In this document: positions 60,974-64,000 of the stretch, one piece after another | How the letters are laid out: the number at the start of each line of letters is the position of its first letter | How positions within the stretch are numbered: the first letter of the stretch is position 1 | Assembly (NCBI GenBank): GCA_963675955.2 | Contig: CAXXVR010000009.1 | Span: 806,001-870,000, forward strand | Origin: Desulfocicer sp963675955 | Lineage (GTDB): Bacteria > Desulfobacterota > Desulfobacteria > Desulfobacterales > Desulfobacteraceae | Reading direction: 5' to 3' | DNA length: 64,000 nucleotides | Program-made: the position numbers and the translations under genes | Notes under the pieces: generated by a model | Seen by the model: only the letters and a program-made list of their open reading frames with translations | Told to the model about the DNA's origin: nothing | The model's database searches: none

Positions 60974-63900
60974 TTATCTGGTGGAAACACCCTTGCTGAT
61001 TTTGTTATCCGCCGTCAGTTTATTGAGTTTCACCATCTGAAAATCCCTGAGTTTCATGAAAAAATTGCCAGTTTTATCCACAAGATCCATGTCATAGGTA
61101 TCTGTCTCGTCGTCCGAGGCCGTGCGGGTGGTGAAACAAAGATAATTTGTGTTCTTGTTCCCCCGGGCCATGAACTCAAGACTTCCGATCTTGTAGGGCA
61201 GCACCACATAGGAGTCGGTGAAAAACTCAAAGGCCCCGCCTGTCTGGAACATGCCGTCCAGAAGCACCACGTCCGTTAAAAATTCCGGTGTGGCCCCGTG
61301 GGTGAAGAAGGGGGCATCACTTCTATGGGACAAGAGGGTTATCAGTGTGGTTCCGTCAAAACTGACAATGTCATGGATGGAGCGGAACAGGTTATCCATG
61401 AACAGGCGCTGGGGATGATAAATCTGGTTGGCCAGCTCCTTTGAGTCTGCAACGAGGGTAAACTTCGGGATGGCGCGTTTTTCAGCGGTCAGGGGCTCAT
61501 CTTGTATGACAAGTCTGGCCCGGTAGTGCAGTTTGGGGTCTCCCATGGCAATACCTGCGGGGGTTACAAACTGTGAGGTGATGGTGCATTTCCATGCGTC
61601 GGGGTCCGCTTTTCGGGCTGAGACAAGGATGGTCTTGGGCCGGTTCTTGAGCAGCTTAATGCCGTAGGGAATGGAGAAATCAGTCACCCGGTGGAGATAT
61701 CCGGTTTTCCCCCGGCTTGCCATGGCCGCTTCGGCCATGGTTTCAACGCCGGTGGCCCCCAGAAAAATGGGGGTGCCGTCCATGGCATGATCCAGAAGAA
61801 AGCAGTCCTTTTCTATGGAAAGATAACGGGAAAACACAGTCTCTTTATCCGTCTTTTGTGTCTGTCTGTCCAGAAAGGGGGCCGTGCTGAGCAGTGAATC
61901 CCGGTCAAAGGCCTCATCCAGGCCGGTGATGACCACCTCTGTGGTGACGATATCCGTCATTTCATCCATGAAAAAATTAATACCCTCCTGCAGGGGCAAA
62001 AATTTCAAGCCCCGTTCGGTGAGCACCTTTTTAACCGTATCCCGGGTGGCCATGCCTGCCCCACTCCAGGCGGTCCAGTCCATGACCTTGCATGTGAGAT
62101 CCCTGTTTTCTGCCTGGGCTTTAAAAAGTATTTTGGCCAGCATGTCATTGGCGGCGGTGTAATCTGCCTGCCCCTCATTGCCGAATTTTGCCGTTACAGA
62201 AGAAAAACCGATGTGATAGCGCACCGGTTTACCTTCCAGGGCGGTCATTACATTGCGGCATCCCATGACCTTGGTATTAAATACCCGGGCAAAGGAGTCA
62301 TGGGCTTTTTTGTCAAAGGGCATGCTCTCTTCAAGACCAGCGGCATGGATGACCCCATCCACATGATTTATGTCGGCCAGGGCCTTTGCCACCGCTGTTT
62401 TATCTGCCACATCCGCTGCCAGATAGGTAACGGTCACCCCCTGGGCTCTGAGGGTATCAAGGTTCCGGCGGGAGGTCCGGATGGCCATGATGCGCTCGGT
62501 TTCTTTTTTAAGGGCCACGGGTTTGGCGCCTTTCATGTTTTCCCTTAACATCGCCATGATGGTGGCCGGTGTGGCGGCAGGATCAAGGAAGGCTGCATCC
62601 ACGTTGTCAATGGGACTTCTGGCCATGATGACCAGGTTGGTTTTATAGGTTTTCACCACCTGTTGCAGAATTTCAAAGGTGATCCCCCGGGCACCGCCGG
62701 TGACAAGCAGGGTGTCCCCGGTTTTTATAAGTTCCTCACCTGTGTCCTGGGGAGTCTGTTCTTCAAGTTTCAGAATATATTTTTCATCATCCCGGTAACC
62801 GGTTTCCACCCGGGTGTCGCCCGAGAAGAGTTCATTGATGAACTGTCCGGCAATGACATCCAGGGATGTCAGGGGTTCCGGGTATGAAAAATCCACCATC
62901 TTTACCCGGGTATGAGGCATCTCCTTGGCAAGGCTTTTCATCATGCCGGAAATACCGGCAAAGCAGGGTTCAATGGTTCCTGTAACCACATCCCCGTGGG
63001 GGAAGATTACCGATTCCAAAGAGAGTGCCGTAAGGAATCGATCTTTTTGATTCAGTGATGTGAAAAAAGCCTTCATGAGATGATAAAAGGCATGGACGTG
63101 GGCCGCCCCCGAAAGGGGATTGCTGCTTTTTTCCGGGAAACACAGATCAAGGGGTGCCAGATGAATAAATCCTGTAATGTCGTTATGGGTTTTAATAATC
63201 TGTTCAGCAGCGTCGTTTATGGATGTTTCAGATGCCAGGTCTAAAGGAAACACCTGGTGGCAGAAATCATCGCTGTTTTTATTGGCTCCCAGCCCGATGA
63301 TCCGGGTATCTTTACCCAGCAGCCGGGCTATTTTTTCTGCAAAACATCCATTGTCCAGGGTCATGACAACGGTTTTTTCGGACAGATCCATGTACCCCGG
63401 TATGGGAGCGGGCACCGGTTTAATGATGGGTACCAGACGTTTAATGTCAGATGGGGCCGATACTTTTGAACCAGGTCCATGGCTGTACTTGGCAGAGGTT
63501 TCCGGCGTTTCTGTGGGGGTACCGGTACCATCGGGCGTACCACCGGAGCCATCTGATGTACCCCCGTCAGGACCCTTATCTCCGGCTGGTGGGGTGTCCG
63601 GTTCCGGAGGCGTGGTCTTGGTATTAATGTAATCGGCCAGTTTTGCAATGGTGTTTAAATTCCGTAATTTAAGATCCTCGGGCACGGGGAATCCAAAATG
63701 TCCGGCGGCCTTTGCAAAGATCTCCACCTGTTTAACGGTGTCAATGCCCAGATCGGCTTCCAGATCCAGGGTATCCTCCAGCATATCCGTGGTGTACCCG
63801 GTCTGCTCGGCAATGATCTCCTTTACCTTTTCCAGGGCACCTGCCCCAGCGGATGCCGCCGTTCCATGCGCAGGTCCACCTGCAGGCCCGGAAATCTGTG

Positions 63901-64000
63901 GGCCTGCATCACTTGCACTTTTGCCCCCGCCACTTCCGGCACCGTTACCGTCCGTGCCACCAGCAGGCGGCGTATCCGGTCCCTGGGGGGTGGCCTTGGT
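60974..64000 (-). CDS. PUFA-synthase-like megasynthase, C-terminal part (partial)
   Basis: The gene enters from beyond the right edge, so its start is not seen. Visible order: the end of a Pro/Gly-rich linker (TKATPQGPDTPPAGG at about 63950-64000), an ACP (about 63840-63640) with the carrier motif LGIDTVKQVEIF, a second linker repeating the PDTPPAG pattern, a two-part Rossmann ketoreductase (about 63400-62060; TGGARGITFEIL, FSSVTAKFGNEGQADYTAAND), and a hot-dog dehydratase-like end (about 61900-61050; LDHAMDGTPIF). This is the PfaA-like order ACPn-KR-DH. The linker repeat shows tandem ACPs. The ACP motif has Thr where Ser normally carries phosphopantetheine. Product unknown. Confidence 0.85.
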   Translation of the reverse strand, partial: TKATPQGPDTPPAGGTDGNGAGSGGGKSASDAGPQISGPAGGPAHGTAASAGAGALEKVKEIIAEQTGYTTDMLEDTLDLEADLGIDTVKQVEIFAKAAGHFGFPVPEDLKLRNLNTIAKLADYINTKTTPPEPDTPPAGDKGPDGGTSDGSGGTPDGTGTPTETPETSAKYSHGPGSKVSAPSDIKRLVPIIKPVPAPIPGYMDLSEKTVVMTLDNGCFAEKIARLLGKDTRIIGLGANKNSDDFCHQVFPLDLASETSINDAAEQIIKTHNDITGFIHLAPLDLCFPEKSSNPLSGAAHVHAFYHLMKAFFTSLNQKDRFLTALSLESVIFPHGDVVTGTIEPCFAGISGMMKSLAKEMPHTRVKMVDFSYPEPLTSLDVIAGQFINELFSGDTRVETGYRDDEKYILKLEEQTPQDTGEELIKTGDTLLVTGGARGITFEILQQVVKTYKTNLVIMARSPIDNVDAAFLDPAATPATIMAMLRENMKGAKPVALKKETERIMAIRTSRRNLDTLRAQGVTVTYLAADVADKTAVAKALADINHVDGVIHAAGLEESMPFDKKAHDSFARVFNTKVMGCRNVMTALEGKPVRYHIGFSSVTAKFGNEGQADYTAANDMLAKILFKAQAENRDLTCKVMDWTAWSGAGMATRDTVKKVLTERGLKFLPLQEGINFFMDEMTDIVTTEVVITGLDEAFDRDSLLSTAPFLDRQTQKTDKETVFSRYLSIEKDCFLLDHAMDGTPIFLGATGVETMAEAAMASRGKTGYLHRVTDFSIPYGIKLLKNRPKTILVSARKADPDAWKCTITSQFVTPAGIAMGDPKLHYRARLVIQDEPLTAEKRAIPKFTLVADSKELANQIYHPQRLFMDNLFRSIHDIVSFDGTTLITLLSHRSDAPFFTHGATPEFLTDVVLLDGMFQTGGAFEFFTDSYVVLPYKIGSLEFMARGNKNTNYLCFTTRTASDDETDTYDMDLVDKTGNFFMKLRDFQMVKLNKLTADNKISKGVSTR

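Overview
The window reads as chromosome of a strictly anaerobic, Gram-negative sulfate reducer, most likely a member of Desulfobacterales (Desulfobacterium/Desulfobacter-like). The strongest marker is a complete dsrMKJOP operon (10.2-15.3 kb, minus strand), the membrane complex that links the quinone/periplasmic pool to dissimilatory sulfite reduction. Mla/Pqi lipid transport genes, a heptose-phosphate kinase, AsmA, PpiD and lipoproteins with clear lipoboxes show an outer membrane. Species-level assignment is inference only.

Layout. 0-7.3 kb, minus strand: one translation/metabolism operon, rplU-rpmA-obgE-proB-proA-nadD-rsfS-gpmI, driven by a near-consensus sigma-70 promoter at 7314-7342 and tightly coupled by GTGA/ATGA/ATGGATAG overlaps; an orphan HsdR-N-domain gene lies beyond it. 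7.4-10.1 kb: a GAF-rich class III adenylate cyclase. 10.2-15.8 kb: dsrMKJOP preceded by an RsbRD-N-domain gene. 16-21.1 kb: M18 aminopeptidase, a 71-aa Fis-type protein, pgi, and an excisionase-HTH/receiver fusion. 21.1-25.2 kb, minus: mlaE-mlaF-mlaD-pqiC-type lipid transport operon. 25.5-29.6 kb, plus: an uncharacterised protein with a nucleoside-phosphorylase-like C-terminus, then pta. 29.7-30.5 kb: a broken small lipoprotein gene and two tandem tRNA-Ala(GGC) genes with their own promoter and terminator. 30.8-35.9 kb, plus: ppiD and an M16 peptidase lipoprotein. 36.2-46.1 kb, minus: solo asparaginase domain, recX, acyl-ACP thioesterase, a NIF3-insert-like protein, AsmA-like protein, parvulin, prc, ylqF and a small membrane protein. 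46.3-52.4 kb: lytic transglycosylase, then guaA/coiled-coil/rfaE1 (minus) and efp (plus). 52.5-56.3 kb, minus: Sfp-type phosphopantetheinyl transferase, recD2, rubrerythrin-like protein. 56.8-60.9 kb, plus: patatin-like lipase and a 7TMR-DISM/histidine kinase/receiver/GGDEF hybrid. 61.0-64.0 kb, minus: the C-terminal part of a PUFA-synthase-like megasynthase (tandem ACPs, ketoreductase, dehydratase) that runs off the window.

The most unexpected content is between the genes. A composite dispersed repeat occurs at five main sites (about 20.34, 27.19, 35.89, 44.57 and 56.62 kb) and as a fragment at 30.23 kb. It is built from three modules: a short stem-loop whose arms change together between copies (TGTCC/GGACA, TGGCTG/CAGCCA, TGGCAG/CTGCCA) and is usually followed by CAACGAA; a GC-rich long inverted repeat of about 130-140 bp; and a tract of ACCCAGTACC-type repeats. 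Several copies sit directly in the leaders of pta, prc and the patatin gene. A second, unrelated motif (consensus ATGTTGTGACCAAGCCC) recurs in five intergenic regions. The phosphopantetheinyl transferase, acyl-ACP thioesterase and megasynthase suggest a specialised acyl/lipid pathway, although they are not in one operon.
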